From Robertmurraya korlensis (GTDB taxonomy: Bacteria > Bacillota > Bacilli > Bacillales > Cytobacillaceae): a stretch of 64,000 bases of DNA. This document shows positions 34,313 to 42,801 of this stretch, in pieces. The notes beneath the pieces were generated by a model. That model saw only the letters and a list, made by a program, of their open reading frames with translations, did no database searches and had not been told where the DNA came from. The position numbers and the translations under genes are program-made. The stretch is taken from positions 1 through 64,000 of the forward strand of contig NZ_JAMBNS010000008.1 of the NCBI RefSeq assembly GCF_023715225.1, written 5' to 3'. Position 1 is the first letter of the stretch, and every line of letters starts with the position of its first letter.

Positions 34313-34345
34313 AAGAGCCCACAGGCTTTGAATCCTGTGGGCATG
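34313..34345. terminator. Bidirectional terminator between SRPBCC gene and bshB2
   Basis: GCCCACAGG (34317-34325) pairs with CCTGTGGGC (34334-34342). On the minus strand TCTTTCTTT follows; the plus-strand flank is less T-rich. Confidence 0.75.
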
Positions 34346-34349
34346 GTTA

Positions 34350-35015
34350 TTAAAATTTATACGTCCAAAAACGTTCGTTGTTTACCCAAGCAATCATGTC
34401 GGGATCATTTGCTTTAAGCTTCTCGGCCATATTTTGAATCATTAATTGCGTTTGTGATGCATGAGCCTGGATGGTGGCGATTTTCTGATCAGATACAGCG
34501 GTAACATCATTAACGATGTCTGGTGCACCAAGCTCATCCAACGAGTTTTTCGAAAAAGCTACACAGTGGAGCTTTGGTCTTTTTTCTGGAGCTAATCGAC
34601 CGACTGCTTTTACAACTGCAGCCCCTGTCGCATCGTGGTCAGGGTGTACGGAATATCCAGGGTAAAACGTAATGATTAAGGACGGGTTCACATCGGCAAT
34701 GATTTCTCCCATATGATCCGCTAATTTCTCAGGATCCTCAAACTCTACCGTTTTATCACGATATCCAAGCATGCGTAAATCTTGAATTCCAATTGAATTG
34801 GCTGCGTTTTGTAGTTCCACCTTACGAATATGCGGGAGCGATTCTCTTGTTGCAAACGGCGGATTCCCTAGGTTACGCCCCATTTCACCAAGCGTTAAGC
34901 AGGCATAAGTAACAGGTGTTCCTTTTTGGATATGCAAAGCCAGGGTGCCTGAAACACCAAATGCCTCGTCGTCAGGATGAGGGAAAATGACTAATATTTG
35001 ACGTTCTTTTTCCAT
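34350..35015 (-). CDS. bshB2: Bacillithiol deacetylase BshB2
   Basis: A 221-aa zinc-dependent LmbE-like deacetylase. It removes acetyl from GlcNAc-malate in bacillithiol synthesis or from related bacillithiol conjugates. Metal-site motifs: FPHPDDEAFG (about residues 10-19) and HPDHDATG (about 126-133). It matches the YojG/BshB2 paralogue rather than BshB1, and its partner YojF lies just upstream as in B. subtilis. I took the ATG at 35015, behind AAAGGGG; the longer frame to 35063 overlaps yojF. Confidence 0.9.
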   Translation of the reverse strand: MEKERQILVIFPHPDDEAFGVSGTLALHIQKGTPVTYACLTLGEMGRNLGNPPFATRESLPHIRKVELQNAANSIGIQDLRMLGYRDKTVEFEDPEKLADHMGEIIADVNPSLIITFYPGYSVHPDHDATGAAVVKAVGRLAPEKRPKLHCVAFSKNSLDELGAPDIVNDVTAVSDQKIATIQAHASQTQLMIQNMAEKLKANDPDMIAWVNNERFWTYKF

Positions 35016-35028
35016 GATGCGCCCCTTT

Positions 35029-35376
35029 CTACTCAAATGGTGTTGGACTGATTTGGAAAGCAACTGCTAGCTTTCCTTGGTAATCGTGTCCAGCCATTAA
35101 TAATCTATTTTGATCGTCTACCTCAAAATGAGTAATTCCTTCAGCATAAACCCAGCCAATATTAAGCTTCAATCCAATGCGGTAGGGACCATTTCCTTTG
35201 ATTTGACCAATCTCGTATTTCACCAGTGCATTACGAATAAATGCCCCTGAGGAAAAAAAGGATTCATCATTATGAGTTGCATACGCTCCATTTGTCGTTT
35301 CTAAATGTATATACACATCTTGGTTCGCAAGACGGTTTAGCTCTTTTTGAACTTCTTCCACTATGACGAGCTCCAT
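35029..35376 (-). CDS. yojF: YojF family protein (DUF1806)
   Basis: A 115-aa protein of the YojF family, always found next to bshB2 (yojG) in Bacilli. Its function is not established; the pairing suggests a role in bacillithiol metabolism or regulation. GGAGGAAAT precedes the ATG. It is the first gene of the two-gene yojFG unit. Confidence 0.88.
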   Translation of the reverse strand: MELVIVEEVQKELNRLANQDVYIHLETTNGAYATHNDESFFSSGAFIRNALVKYEIGQIKGNGPYRIGLKLNIGWVYAEGITHFEVDDQNRLLMAGHDYQGKLAVAFQISPTPFE

Positions 35377-35510
35377 GCTATTTCCTCCTTCACTTCATTA
35401 ACGCATATAATAATTTATATTCTACTAAAAACATGATCGAAAAGCGAAAACTAGGATTGGTTGATTTTGCAACGGAATGGTTTTAGGTTTCCTTTTGCGG
35501 AAAGTTTATG

Positions 35511-35516
35511 TATAAT
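35511..35516 (+). promoter_or_regulatory. -10 box of the rib operon promoter
   Basis: TATAAT at 35511-35516, about 20 bases before the FMN riboswitch, puts the start point near 35523. I see no convincing -35 box at the right distance. Confidence 0.5.
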
Positions 35517-35532
35517 GAGAGCAATTTAAATA

Positions 35533-35676
35533 GTATTCCTTCGGGGTCGGGTGCAATTCCCAACCGGCGGTGATGAAGCAAGAGCTTCTTAGTCCGTGAC
35601 CCGTTTGAGTGTTCATTCAAACGGTGGATCTGGTGAAATTCCAGAGCCGACAGTTAAAGTCTGGATGGGAGAAGGA
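35533..35676 (+). promoter_or_regulatory. FMN riboswitch (RFN element)
   Basis: The conserved RFN sequence is plain: TTCGGGGTCGGGTGCAATTC at the start, CCAACCGGCGGTGATGAAG, AGTCCGTGACCCG, the variable hairpin (GTTTGAGTGTTCATTCAAAC), GGTGGATCTGGTGAAATTC, CCAGAGCCGACAGT and the closing GGATGGGAGAAGGA. It senses FMN and controls the rib genes that follow. When FMN binds, the terminator at 35749 should form. Confidence 0.97.
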
Positions 35677-35696
35677 AAAAATTCTGGTTTATGTTT

Positions 35697-35790
35697 ATGG
35701 GTGAAGTGTACCCATTTTTAGACCTTTATTTGACATTGCCATTTTTCTGACCCCGTTCCTTTATTGGTGCGGGGTTTTGTTTTTGTTTAT
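35697..35790 (+). terminator. Riboswitch expression platform: two terminator-like hairpins
   Basis: The main one is ACCCCG (35750-35755) with CGGGGT (35770-35775), followed by TTTTGTTTTTG. Upstream, ATGGGT (35697-35702) and ACCCAT (35710-35715) with TTTTT form a second, weaker hairpin that could be a partial terminator or an antiterminator. Confidence 0.75.
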
Positions 35791-35820
35791 GATATGGCGC
35801 TTGGCAAAAGGTTGTGCTCG

Positions 35821-35846
35821 GGGTCATAAAAGTTTGTTTATGACCC
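35821..35846. repeat. GTCATAAA palindrome bordering array 1
   Basis: GGGTCATAAA (35821-35830) and TTTATGACCC (35837-35846) form a perfect 10-bp inverted repeat with a 6-base loop, just before the 52-bp array. The same GTCATAAA/TTTATGAC motif recurs after array 2. Confidence 0.8.
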
Positions 35847-36307
35847 GGGATAGCTGTAAAAAGCGAAAGAAGTTATCAATGTGATAGTTAAGTTCCCGTT
35901 GGCGTGAGAAAAAGGCTTTGGTGGTAACCAAAGAGGGAGTTAGGTTCCCGTTGGCGAGAGGAAAAGGCTTTGGTGGTAATCAAAGAGGGAGTTAAGTTCC
36001 CGTTGGCGTGAGAAAATGACTTTGATGGTAACCAAAGAGGGAGTTAGGTTCCCGTTGGCGTGAGGAAAAGGCTTTGGTGGTAACCAAAGAGGGAGTTAAG
36101 TTCCCGTGGGCGGGAGAAAAAGGCTTTGGTGGTAATCAAAGAGGGAGTAAGGTTCCCGTTGGCGTGAGAAAAAGGCTTTGATGGTAACCAAAGAGGGAGT
36201 AAGGTTCCCAAGGAAGCGAGAAAAAGACTTTAACGGTAATCAGAGTGATAGTAGGTTCCCAAGAGCGAACGAAAAAGGCAATTACGGTAACCAAAAAACC
36301 AGGATAT
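35841..36307 (+). repeat. 52-bp tandem repeat array 1
   Basis: Unit starts at 35893, 35945, 35997, 36049, 36101, 36153 and 36205 are spaced exactly 52 bp apart, then 36256 (51 bp). A diverged unit precedes (35841). A typical unit begins TTCCCGTTGGCGTGAG and ends CAAAGAGGGAGTTAGG. Middle units are near identical and edge units are diverged. The array lies in the leader between the FMN riboswitch and ribE, where no gene is coded; a short open frame at 36178-36447 is an accident of the repeat. Confidence 0.95.
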
Positions 36308-36427
36308 CACTTTTAATCCCTTACCCGAAGGAAAACGAGAGATTCCCGAGTTTTTCGGAGATGCTACAAGTAGGAAATGGTAAAACGAGCGGCAACAATA
36401 GCTTAATCATGGAAGGAGGCAAGAAAA

Positions 36428-37084
36428 ATGTTTACGGGGATTATTGAGGAAATTGGGCTTGTCACCAATACAAAGAATACCGGGCAATCTTCGGTGTTGA
36501 CGATTGAGGCCCATCATATTCTCACGGATGTAAAGCTCGGCGACAGTATCGCCGTGAATGGGGTTTGTTTAACGGTCACTTCTTTCACGTCTAACGCATT
36601 TACAGTAGATGTGATGCCGGAGACGATTAAGGCAACCAGCTTACGAGACGTGGAACCAGGGTCCCATGTGAACCTAGAAAGGGCGATGGCAGCCGGTGGA
36701 CGATTTGGTGGTCATTTCGTGTCGGGGCATGTGGATGGCCTTGGGGTAATTAAAGAAAAAAGAGAGGTTGCCAATGCCGTGTACTACGAAATAGAAACAG
36801 CGAGTGACCTCTTACACTACATAATCGAAAAAGGGTCCGTTACAGTGGACGGAACTAGTTTAACGGTTTTTGGTGTGTCAGAGACGAGTTTTCTTCTTTC
36901 GCTGATTCCGCACACGTTATCGGAAACGATTATCGGGCGAAAAGGGGCTGGCGACATCGTGAATATTGAGTGCGATATGATTGGCAAGTACATTTCACAC
37001 TTTTTATCCAAACAAGCCACTCAAACCATTCAAAAGAGTTCTTCTCTTACCGCTCAATTTCTAGAGGAAAATGGGTTTAAATAA
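36428..37084 (+). CDS. ribE: Riboflavin synthase alpha chain
   Basis: A 218-aa enzyme that turns two lumazine molecules into riboflavin and the pyrimidinedione. It has two lumazine-binding repeats, beginning MFTGIIEEIG and repeating near residue 97 (GHFVSGHVDG near the junction). GGAGG precedes the ATG. It is the first gene of the rib operon here; ribD, which comes first in B. subtilis, is absent. Confidence 0.95.
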   Translation: MFTGIIEEIGLVTNTKNTGQSSVLTIEAHHILTDVKLGDSIAVNGVCLTVTSFTSNAFTVDVMPETIKATSLRDVEPGSHVNLERAMAAGGRFGGHFVSGHVDGLGVIKEKREVANAVYYEIETASDLLHYIIEKGSVTVDGTSLTVFGVSETSFLLSLIPHTLSETIIGRKGAGDIVNIECDMIGKYISHFLSKQATQTIQKSSSLTAQFLEENGFK

Positions 37085-37096
37085 GGAGGGAAAGAC

Positions 37097-38290
37097 ATGT
37101 TTAATTCGATTGAAGAAGCATTGGAAGACTTAAAGAATGGAAAAGTAATAATTGTCTGTGATGATGAGGATCGAGAAAATGAAGGAGATTTCCTTTCGTT
37201 AGCAGAAAAGACAACTCCTGAGGTAATTAATTTAATGGCTACACATGGAAGAGGGCTCATTTGTGTCCCAATCGAAGAAGAGCTAGCTCAGAAGCTCGAG
37301 TTAATGCCGATGGTGGCTAGAAACACGGATCCGCATGGGACAGCCTTTACTGTAAGTATTGATCATAAAAATTCAACAACTGGTATATCGGCCTTTGAGC
37401 GTTCGGATACGATTTTACAAATGCTCAACCCTGAATCTAAGGCAGCTGATTTTAAACGTCCAGGCCATATTTTTCCACTAATTGCGAAAAAAGGTGGGGT
37501 GCTTAAGCGTACGGGTCATACGGAGGCGGCTGTTGACTTGGCCATTTTATCGGGAGCAAAACCAGCAGGGGTTATATGCGAAATCATGAATGAAGATGGC
37601 AGCATGGCACGTGTACCACAATTAAAAGTAATTGCCGATAAGCTGAATGTCAAAATGATAACCATTAAAGATTTGATTGAGTACCGCAATCGCGAGGATC
37701 GTTTAATTCAACGCGAAGTGGAAATTGAGCTTCCTACCGAGTTTGGCCAATTCCGAGCGGTCGGATATTCCAATGTCATTGATGGCAAAGAGCATGTAGC
37801 TTTAGTAAAAGGAACGATAGATTCTGGCAAACCAGTTCTTGTTCGCGTTCATTCCGAATGCTTAACGGGTGATGTGTTCGGATCGTATCGCTGCGACTGT
37901 GGTCCACAGCTACATTCGGCATTAAGCCAAATCGAGCAAGAAGGCGCAGGAGTGTTACTGTATTTGCGTCAGGAAGGTCGCGGACTTGGACTGTTGAACA
38001 AGCTTAGAGCGTATAAGCTTCAAGAGGAAGGCTATGATACGGTTGAAGCGAACGAAAAGCTTGGCTTTGGTGCCGATTTAAGAGAGTACGGGATTGGTGC
38101 TCAAATTTTAAAAGATTTAGGAATTAACCAAATTCGACTGTTAACGAATAATCCTCGGAAAATCAAAGGATTAAAGGGGTATGGATTGGAAATTGTTGAT
38201 CGTGTGCCCATCCAAATGCAATCACGAGAAGAAAACGAAAAGTATTTAAAAACAAAACAAAGTAAGCTTGGACATTTACTACATTTTTAG
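37097..38290 (+). CDS. ribBA: Bifunctional DHBP synthase/GTP cyclohydrolase II
   Basis: A 397-aa fusion. The N-terminal part (about residues 1-200, with [12 protein letters not shown] and HTEAAVDLA) makes 3,4-dihydroxy-2-butanone 4-phosphate. The C-terminal part (GTP cyclohydrolase II) has the zinc cysteines in [17 protein letters not shown] and the RQEGRGLGL motif. Both entry steps of riboflavin synthesis are covered. It lies 12 bases after ribE. Confidence 0.96.
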   Translation: MFNSIEEALEDLKNGKVIIVCDDEDRENEGDFLSLAEKTTPEVINLMATHGRGLICVPIEEELAQKLELMPMVARNTDPHGTAFTVSIDHKNSTTGISAFERSDTILQMLNPESKAADFKRPGHIFPLIAKKGGVLKRTGHTEAAVDLAILSGAKPAGVICEIMNEDGSMARVPQLKVIADKLNVKMITIKDLIEYRNREDRLIQREVEIELPTEFGQFRAVGYSNVIDGKEHVALVKGTIDSGKPVLVRVHSECLTGDVFGSYRCDCGPQLHSALSQIEQEGAGVLLYLRQEGRGLGLLNKLRAYKLQEEGYDTVEANEKLGFGADLREYGIGAQILKDLGINQIRLLTNNPRKIKGLKGYGLEIVDRVPIQMQSREENEKYLKTKQSKLGHLLHF

Positions 38291-38299
38291 GAGGAATGA

Positions 38300-38770
38300 A
38301 TGATGGGAAGAAGCTTTGAAGGAAATTTAGTTGGCAGTGGGTTAAAGGTTGGAATTGTTGTAGGTCGTTTCAATGAGTTTATTACAAGCAAGTTGCTAAG
38401 CGGAGCGCACGATGCTCTAAAAAGACATGGTGTAGCTGAAGATGATGTTGATGTGGCTTGGGTACCAGGTGCATTTGAAATTCCATTAATTGCTCAAAAA
38501 ATGGCACAAAGCAAAAAGTATGATGCGGTAATCACATTAGGAACGGTTATTCGTGGATCTACTCCACACTTCGATTATGTATGTAATGAAGCCGCAAAAG
38601 GTGTACAGGCTACAACATTAAACACAGGAGTTCCCGTTATTTTCGGTGTGTTAACAACCAATACAATTGAACAAGCAATTGAAAGAGCGGGAACAAAGGC
38701 TGGAAACAAAGGCTGGGAATCAGCGGTTTCAGCGATTGAAATGGCGAATTTAAGTCGTATGTTTGAATAA
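38300..38770 (+). CDS. ribH: 6,7-dimethyl-8-ribityllumazine synthase
   Basis: A 156-aa lumazine synthase, which forms the icosahedral shell that in Bacilli encloses riboflavin synthase. It has [17 protein letters not shown] and the [17 protein letters not shown] segment. TAGGAGGAA precedes two adjacent ATG codons. It is the last rib gene; there is no ribT. Confidence 0.95.
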   Translation: MMGRSFEGNLVGSGLKVGIVVGRFNEFITSKLLSGAHDALKRHGVAEDDVDVAWVPGAFEIPLIAQKMAQSKKYDAVITLGTVIRGSTPHFDYVCNEAAKGVQATTLNTGVPVIFGVLTTNTIEQAIERAGTKAGNKGWESAVSAIEMANLSRMFE

Positions 38771-38810
38771 TGAAATGCGGAAGCGACCGCTGGAGCTCAA
38801 CATCTAATAG

Positions 38811-38843
38811 AAAAAGCCGCTGGATTAGTTCCAGCGGCTCTTG
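38811..38843. terminator. Terminator between ribH and pdxK
   Basis: AGCCGCTGG (38815-38823) pairs with CCAGCGGCT (38831-38839). The minus strand continues in TTTTTC, so it serves pdxK best; the plus-strand flank (CTTGCT) is weaker. Confidence 0.85.
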
Positions 38844-38848
38844 CTATA

Positions 38849-39670
38849 TCATGCATTCACTTTTGTACCAAAAGTACGGTACGCACCGTGCATCGTTGGT
38901 CCAACATACTCATTTAACTTAAATCCATGTGCGATAGCAGCTGTAATGAAATCCTTCGCCGTCGCAACAGCTTCCTTCACGGATGCTCCTTTTGCAAGCT
39001 CTGCTGTAATAGCTGAAGAGTAAGTGCAGCCTGCGCCATGAATGTAAGTGGTATCAATTTTTTCACATTCGAGTAGAGTAAATTCCTCACCATCAAACAG
39101 AAGATCGACTGCTTTTTCGTGTTGTAGCTTACTTCCACCCTTAATTAATACATACTTGGCACCAAGTGCATGAATTTTTACCGCTGCTTGCTTCATATCT
39201 TCAATCGTACGAAGAGGAGCAGTTTGTGCAAGCTGACTTGCTTCAAATAGATTTGGAGTGACAACAGTTGCACGTGGCACGAGGATTTCACGAAGAGCAT
39301 CGGTCGTTTCTGGGTGCAATACTTCGTCTTCTCCTTTACATACCATAACTGGATCAATAACGACGGTTTGAAGTTGATTTTCATCGATTACCTTAGCAGC
39401 TAGCTCAATGATTTCCACTGTTCCTAACATGCCTGTCTTCATCGCATCGATTCCTACAGAAAGTATCGTTTCAAGCTGTGATTCTAGTGTTTCAATCGCA
39501 ATGGGAAACACATGGTGATGCCAATGATCTTTCGGATCCATCGTTACAATCGTTGTTAGAGCAGTCATTCCATACACGCCCAGCTCCTGGAATGTTTTTA
39601 AATCTGCTTGAATGCCAGCGCCTCCGCTTGTGTCAGAACCAGCAATGGTCATTACTTTTTTCAATGTCAT
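38849..39670 (-). CDS. pdxK: Pyridoxine/pyridoxal kinase, ThiD-like
   Basis: A 273-aa ribokinase-fold kinase. It follows B. subtilis PdxK (YwdB) closely over its length (TIAGSDTSGGAGIQADLKTF start, DPVMVCKG, GAGCTYSSAI near residue 212 with the catalytic Cys). PdxK salvages pyridoxal and also phosphorylates hydroxymethylpyrimidine. The ywd-type neighbours support PdxK over ThiD. AGGAGG lies 9 bases before the ATG at 39670. Confidence 0.88.
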   Translation of the reverse strand: MTLKKVMTIAGSDTSGGAGIQADLKTFQELGVYGMTALTTIVTMDPKDHWHHHVFPIAIETLESQLETILSVGIDAMKTGMLGTVEIIELAAKVIDENQLQTVVIDPVMVCKGEDEVLHPETTDALREILVPRATVVTPNLFEASQLAQTAPLRTIEDMKQAAVKIHALGAKYVLIKGGSKLQHEKAVDLLFDGEEFTLLECEKIDTTYIHGAGCTYSSAITAELAKGASVKEAVATAKDFITAAIAHGFKLNEYVGPTMHGAYRTFGTKVNA

Positions 39671-39862
39671 TCTGTTGAACCTCCTATGAGCTTTATTTTT
39701 TCTAATCATAGTCTAGTTTTTCAGATGTTTCTAGTATTTTCTTTCGGTAAGCTAAATTAGTAATATCTGTGCTGAATTTGTAGATAATGGCGAACGTACG
39801 TAATAGTCTTTCTCCTCTTTCCATATTAAAATAGAGGAATATATCATTAAGAAAGGTGGACG

Positions 39863-40468
39863 ATGAGCCTGAGCAGAACGGGAATTATTTTAGCAGGTGG
39901 ACAATCAAGTCGTATGGGACAAAACAAGGCATTAATGATGATAGATGGCGTTCCAGTCATTGAAAGGATTGCAATCGAACTTGAAAAAATTACGGATGAA
40001 CTTCTCATCGTCACCAATACATTTCATACGTATGATTATTTGAATATACCAATGGTTGAAGACGAACAAAAGGGGAAAGGTCCCCTTGCAGGTATCCAAG
40101 CAGGACTTAAAGGTTCTCAATCGGAGAAAAACTTAATTGTGGCCTGTGATATGCCGTTTATTTCATCAAGCCTTGGGGAATTTTTACTAGAAGAGTTAGA
40201 AAACTACCAGGCAGTCATTCCAAAGCTTGCAGGTCACATGCATCCTTTATTTGGTGCCTATCGAAAGGACGCGTTACAAGCGGTTTCACAGTCTTTGGAG
40301 AAGAATGAGCTTCGAATCATGAGCCTGCTTCAAAACCTTCGTGTGAGGTATATTTCAGAAGATATTTTGATTAGTAAAGGCATTACTGTGATGGAGAAGG
40401 CTGTATTTAATATGAATGATAGATTGGAGTATGAAAAAGCGTTAAAGCTGGATCGTGAGGGAACCTAG
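39863..40468 (+). CDS. mobA: Molybdenum cofactor guanylyltransferase
   Basis: A 201-aa nucleotidyltransferase that adds GMP to molybdopterin. The N-terminal signature GIILAGGQSSRMGQNKALM (about residues 7-25) and ACDMPF (about 94-99) are the GTP-site motifs. It is the first of a compact moco group with moaE, moaD and moeB. Confidence 0.92.
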   Translation: MSLSRTGIILAGGQSSRMGQNKALMMIDGVPVIERIAIELEKITDELLIVTNTFHTYDYLNIPMVEDEQKGKGPLAGIQAGLKGSQSEKNLIVACDMPFISSSLGEFLLEELENYQAVIPKLAGHMHPLFGAYRKDALQAVSQSLEKNELRIMSLLQNLRVRYISEDILISKGITVMEKAVFNMNDRLEYEKALKLDREGT

Positions 40469-40536
40469 TTTTGTGAGAAGAGCGAAGGAATATGATACAA
40501 TCTCTAAGACAAGATCGAACGGAAGAAGGTGCCAAC

Positions 40537-41001
40537 ATGAATTTTGAAATATCTAGAGAACCCCTTGATACGCAATCGATTATTGACAAAGTCGTTCAAA
40601 GGGAAGCAGGAGCGATTACAACGTTTATTGGAACGGTAAGAGAGCTAACTGCTGGAAAAAAGACTTTATACTTAATTTATGAAGCATATGAGAGCATGGC
40701 GGTTAAAAAGCTGGAGCAAATTGGACGTGAAATCGAAGAGCGCTGGCCGGGGGCAAAGGTAGCGATTTCGCACCGTGTCGGAAAGCTTGAAATTACGGAT
40801 ATAGCCGTTGTCATTGCTGTATCTACACCACATCGTGCGGATGCATACGAAGCGAATCGTTACGCAATCGAGCGTATCAAGGAGATCGTTCCTATTTGGA
40901 AAAAAGAGCACTGGGAAGACGGAGAAGAATGGATTGGAAATCAACTTGAAACGGTTGCTTATCCAAAAGGAAAACCAGAGGAGAGTGATTTAGATGAATA
41001 A
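40537..41001 (+). CDS. moaE: Molybdopterin synthase large subunit
   Basis: A 154-aa MoaE protein, the catalytic subunit of molybdopterin synthase. It has GAITTFIGTVRELT, LIYEAYESMA, HRVGKLEI and the PIWKKEHWEDGEEWI end with the active Lys. The ATG at 40537 has GAAGAAGGTG upstream; the frame to 40492 is not needed. It overlaps moaD by 8 bases. Confidence 0.95.
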   Translation: MNFEISREPLDTQSIIDKVVQREAGAITTFIGTVRELTAGKKTLYLIYEAYESMAVKKLEQIGREIEERWPGAKVAISHRVGKLEITDIAVVIAVSTPHRADAYEANRYAIERIKEIVPIWKKEHWEDGEEWIGNQLETVAYPKGKPEESDLDE

Positions 41002-41224
41002 AGTAATGTTTTTCGCTCATCTGCGTGATACGGTTGGAGAAGAATCAGTATCGCTAGACCTGACAGGAAAGACCGTTGCAGAGGCTAAAGCGATTTTAAG
41101 TGAGCAGTATGGAGTAAATTTGGATACGGTTATGGCAGCTGTAAATGAAGAATTTGCTGGTGACGAAGATGTATTAAGTGATGGAGATGTGGTTGCGTTT
41201 ATACCTCCAGTTAGTGGGGGGTAA
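40994..41224 (+). CDS. moaD: Molybdopterin synthase small subunit (sulfur carrier)
   Basis: A 76-aa ubiquitin-fold sulfur carrier ending in the functional Gly-Gly tail (PPVSGG), which MoeB adenylates and which then carries the thiocarboxylate to MoaE. Length and tail are exactly as in the family. Confidence 0.95.
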   Translation: MNKVMFFAHLRDTVGEESVSLDLTGKTVAEAKAILSEQYGVNLDTVMAAVNEEFAGDEDVLSDGDVVAFIPPVSGG

Positions 41225-41263
41225 ATAGAAAAGCGGAAACGGACAGAGGAAGGAGGTTTTATC

Positions 41264-42283
41264 ATGGATGATCGGTATTCGAGGCAAATTCTTTTTTCAC
41301 CGATTGGAAAAAGTGGACAGGACAAGCTGCGATCTAAGCATGTGCTGATGATTGGCGCCGGTGCACTTGGTTCGGGAAATGGGGAAGTGCTTACGCGCGC
41401 GGGTGTTGGGAAGTTAACGATAGTGGATAGAGATTATGTGGAAGCAAGCAATCTGCAAAGACAGCAGCTGTATACAGAAGAAGATGTTCGAGAGAAGCTT
41501 CCGAAGGCGATTGCAGCTGAAAAGAGATTGAAAGCCATTAATAGTGATGTAGAGATTGTGCCGGTTGTTGGCGATGCATCGACTGAGATGCTTGAGGACC
41601 TTGTGATGGATGTGGACTTGATCCTGGATGCGACCGATAATTTTGAAACGCGAATGGCTATTAACGATATATCGCAAAAGTACAAAATCCCTTGGATCTA
41701 TGGTGCTTGTGTCGGGAGTTTCGGCATGAGTTTTACGATCATTCCAGGCAAAACTCCTTGCTTGAATTGTTTGCTGAAAAGAATCCCGATTCAAGGAATG
41801 ACCTGTGATACAGGGGGAATCATTGGACCGGCTGTGCAGATGGTCATTGCTCATCAATCAGCAGAGGTACTGAAGATTCTTGTGGAGGATTGGGAGATGG
41901 TTCGTGATTCGTTTGCGAGCTTTGATTTATGGCGAAATCAATACAACAGCATGAAAATGGGAAAAGCAAAGGACCCAGGCTGCTTGTCATGTGGAGACCT
42001 TCGGGAGTATCCGTATTTGGATAAGGAAAATCTTTCGCGCTCAACGGTACTGTGTGGTCGTGATACGGTGCAAATTCGGCCACCACGACAAAGTGAGCTT
42101 GATTTAGGGGACTTAGCAAGTCGACTAGATAAGTTGGGGTACGTGGTGAAGGCAAATCCATATTTGCTATCGGTTGAAATGGACGAGCAACGTGTCGTTA
42201 TTTTTAAAGATGGACGCGGACTGGTTCATGGGACGAAGGATATGAGTCTGGCCCGGTCGATTTATCAGAGACTGTTGGGGTAG
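41264..42283 (+). CDS. moeB: Molybdopterin-synthase adenylyltransferase MoeB/ThiF
   Basis: A 339-aa E1-like enzyme that activates the C-terminus of MoaD. It has MIGAGALGSGNGEVLTRAGVG (about residues 27-47), DATDNFETR, and zinc cysteines in PCLNC and GCLSCGDL. The last 80 residues are an extension also seen in Bacillus ThiF/MoeB proteins. Position after moaD indicates the moco role. AAGGAGG precedes the ATG. Confidence 0.9.
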   Translation: MDDRYSRQILFSPIGKSGQDKLRSKHVLMIGAGALGSGNGEVLTRAGVGKLTIVDRDYVEASNLQRQQLYTEEDVREKLPKAIAAEKRLKAINSDVEIVPVVGDASTEMLEDLVMDVDLILDATDNFETRMAINDISQKYKIPWIYGACVGSFGMSFTIIPGKTPCLNCLLKRIPIQGMTCDTGGIIGPAVQMVIAHQSAEVLKILVEDWEMVRDSFASFDLWRNQYNSMKMGKAKDPGCLSCGDLREYPYLDKENLSRSTVLCGRDTVQIRPPRQSELDLGDLASRLDKLGYVVKANPYLLSVEMDEQRVVIFKDGRGLVHGTKDMSLARSIYQRLLG

Positions 42284-42365
42284 TTTGGTGGTTGGGGAGA
42301 CGCTGGTATTTTGGGAGAGTCGCAATAAAAAAGTTCCGTTTTCGAATGCTTACTTATTAAAAGAC

Positions 42366-42399
42366 ACAAGAAAAGACGTATGAATACGTCTTTTCTTAT
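42366..42399 (+). terminator. Terminator of the moco operon
   Basis: GAAAAGACGTA (42370-42380) pairs perfectly with TACGTCTTTTC (42385-42395) around 4 bases. Confidence 0.85.
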
Positions 42400-42448
42400 T
42401 TATTAACATTTCTGCATTCGGTCCGGGCACTTATCGGTTGGCAAATCA

Positions 42449-42700
42449 GGTTAAGCACACCCGAGCTGATAAATAGACGGAGAAATTCCGCTTAATTAGT
42501 AATAATTATGAAAAAATGCTTAAATAGACGGAGATATTCCGACTATTGGCTCGAAAACTACGAAAATAAGCGATTTTGCTTTGCATAAGCGGAAAATCTC
42601 CGCTTATTTCCCCCGAAACGAGCTCCATTCTGTATATAACCGGAAAACCTCCGCTTATATTTCTTTTGCTGGTTACTTAATTAAGGATAAGCCATCTTAT
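42449..42700 (+). repeat. Intergenic repeat family R240, copy B
   Basis: This copy has the same order of motifs as copy A, from GGTTAAG at 42449 to the GGATAAGCCATCTTATTT end. Four palindromes are clear: CGGAGAAATTCCG (42478), CGGAGATATTCCG (42529), CGGAAAATCTCCG (42591) and CGGAAAACCTCCG (42641). It fills the gap between the moco terminator and the DUF4230 gene. Confidence 0.88.
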
Positions 42701-42742
42701 TTAATCTACTAATATCTTCTATGCGACTTCTTTCTGCAAAAT

Positions 42743-42772
42743 TCTACAAATTCCCTCGTCAACCGTTATAAT
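42743..42772 (+). promoter_or_regulatory. Candidate promoter of DUF4230 gene
   Basis: TCTACA (42743-42748) and TATAAT (42767-42772) with an 18-bp spacer; the -10 is perfect and the -35 is weak. Confidence 0.45.
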
Positions 42773-42801
42773 AAATCTAGAAGTTTGTAAGGAGGGTGAA
42801 G

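Noticed and set aside
36178-36447. Open frame in the rib leader
   Set aside because: It starts inside the 52-bp array, overlaps the ribE start and has no family likeness or ribosome binding site.
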